Positions 5,418 to 5,529 of a stretch of 5,529 bases of DNA are shown here, one piece after another. The notes below the pieces were generated by a model that was not told the origin of the DNA, searched no databases, and was given only the letters and a program-made list of their open reading frames with translations. The position numbers were made by a program, and so were the translations under genes. Where the stretch lies: NCBI GenBank assembly GCA_002361625.1, contig DETL01000011.1:149596-155124 (forward strand), read 5' to 3'. This DNA comes from Bacteroidales bacterium UBA3289. Lineage in GTDB: Bacteria; Bacteroidota; Bacteroidia; Bacteroidales; UBA932. Within the stretch, counting starts at the first letter, position 1. Every line of letters starts with the position of its first letter.

Positions 5418-5529
5418 ACAATGAAGAGTTTGATCCTGGCTCAGGATGAACGCTAGCGGCAGGCTTAACACATGCAAGTCGAGGGGCAGCGCGGGTAGCA
5501 ATACCTGGCGGCGACCGGCGAAAGGGTGA
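5418..5529 (+). rRNA. rrs: 16S ribosomal RNA, 5' end, cut by window edge
   Basis: The small-subunit rRNA of the ribosome begins here. AGAGTTTGATCCTGGCTCAG (5425-5444) is the universal 27F priming region. GATGAACGCTAGCGGCAGGC and the CACATGCAAGTCGAGGGGCA stretch follow, as in Bacteroidales. The mature 5' end was placed by aligning TGAAGAG to bases 5-11 of the Escherichia coli molecule. About 112 nt of roughly 1,500 are present, up to helix 6-8 (GCGACCGGCGAAAGGGTGA). The GGCAGCGCGGGTAGCAATACC variable segment could place the genus in a database search. It is transcribed away from all the protein genes. Confidence 0.97.

Overview
The window reads as ordinary chromosomal sequence from a member of the Bacteroidota, most likely order Bacteroidales. 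Four signs point there: TAnnTTTG promoter boxes, SPII lipoprotein signal peptides on three proteins, gene families such as a DUF4369-like/TlpA thioredoxin and a GH20 hexosaminidase typical of gut Bacteroidales, and the first ~112 nt of a 16S rRNA gene with a Bacteroidales-like 5' end. The genus cannot be fixed from this much. Genes are fairly GC-rich and the two intergenic stretches are AT-rich.

Layout. Every protein gene is on the minus strand, so the biological order runs right to left. At the right edge a 16S rRNA gene (plus strand, cut by the window end) is preceded by a strong promoter (TTTG-N19-TACCTTTG), a T-tailed hairpin, a boxA-like element and several small leader hairpins. Diverging from it, the minus strand carries a TlpA-type thioredoxin lipoprotein, two half-size chromate-transporter (ChrA family) genes, a GH20 beta-N-acetylhexosaminidase lipoprotein and a cyclophilin-type peptidyl-prolyl isomerase lipoprotein. 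Gaps between these five genes are 3 nt, a 13-nt overlap, 29 nt and a 1-nt TAATG overlap. They could be one transcript, with an extra promoter just before the hexosaminidase.

After a 197-nt AT-rich gap comes the 5' part of a COG0523 (CobW/ZNG1-like) metallochaperone GTPase with its own promoter, cut off by the left window edge. The gap holds a GC-rich hairpin and a 19-codon plus-strand ORF whose start and stop codons both lie in the arms of an inverted repeat.

How the genes fit together. Three products are predicted envelope lipoproteins: a thiol-disulfide protein, a glycan-cleaving enzyme and a proline isomerase, so envelope protein folding and glycan turnover is the common theme. The ChrA pair adds an inner-membrane anion transporter. 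I see no mobile element, CRISPR array, tRNA or defence system. The most unusual items are the small ORF in its inverted repeat and the hairpin/boxA leader of the rRNA operon. I do not see convincing evidence of a new multi-gene system.
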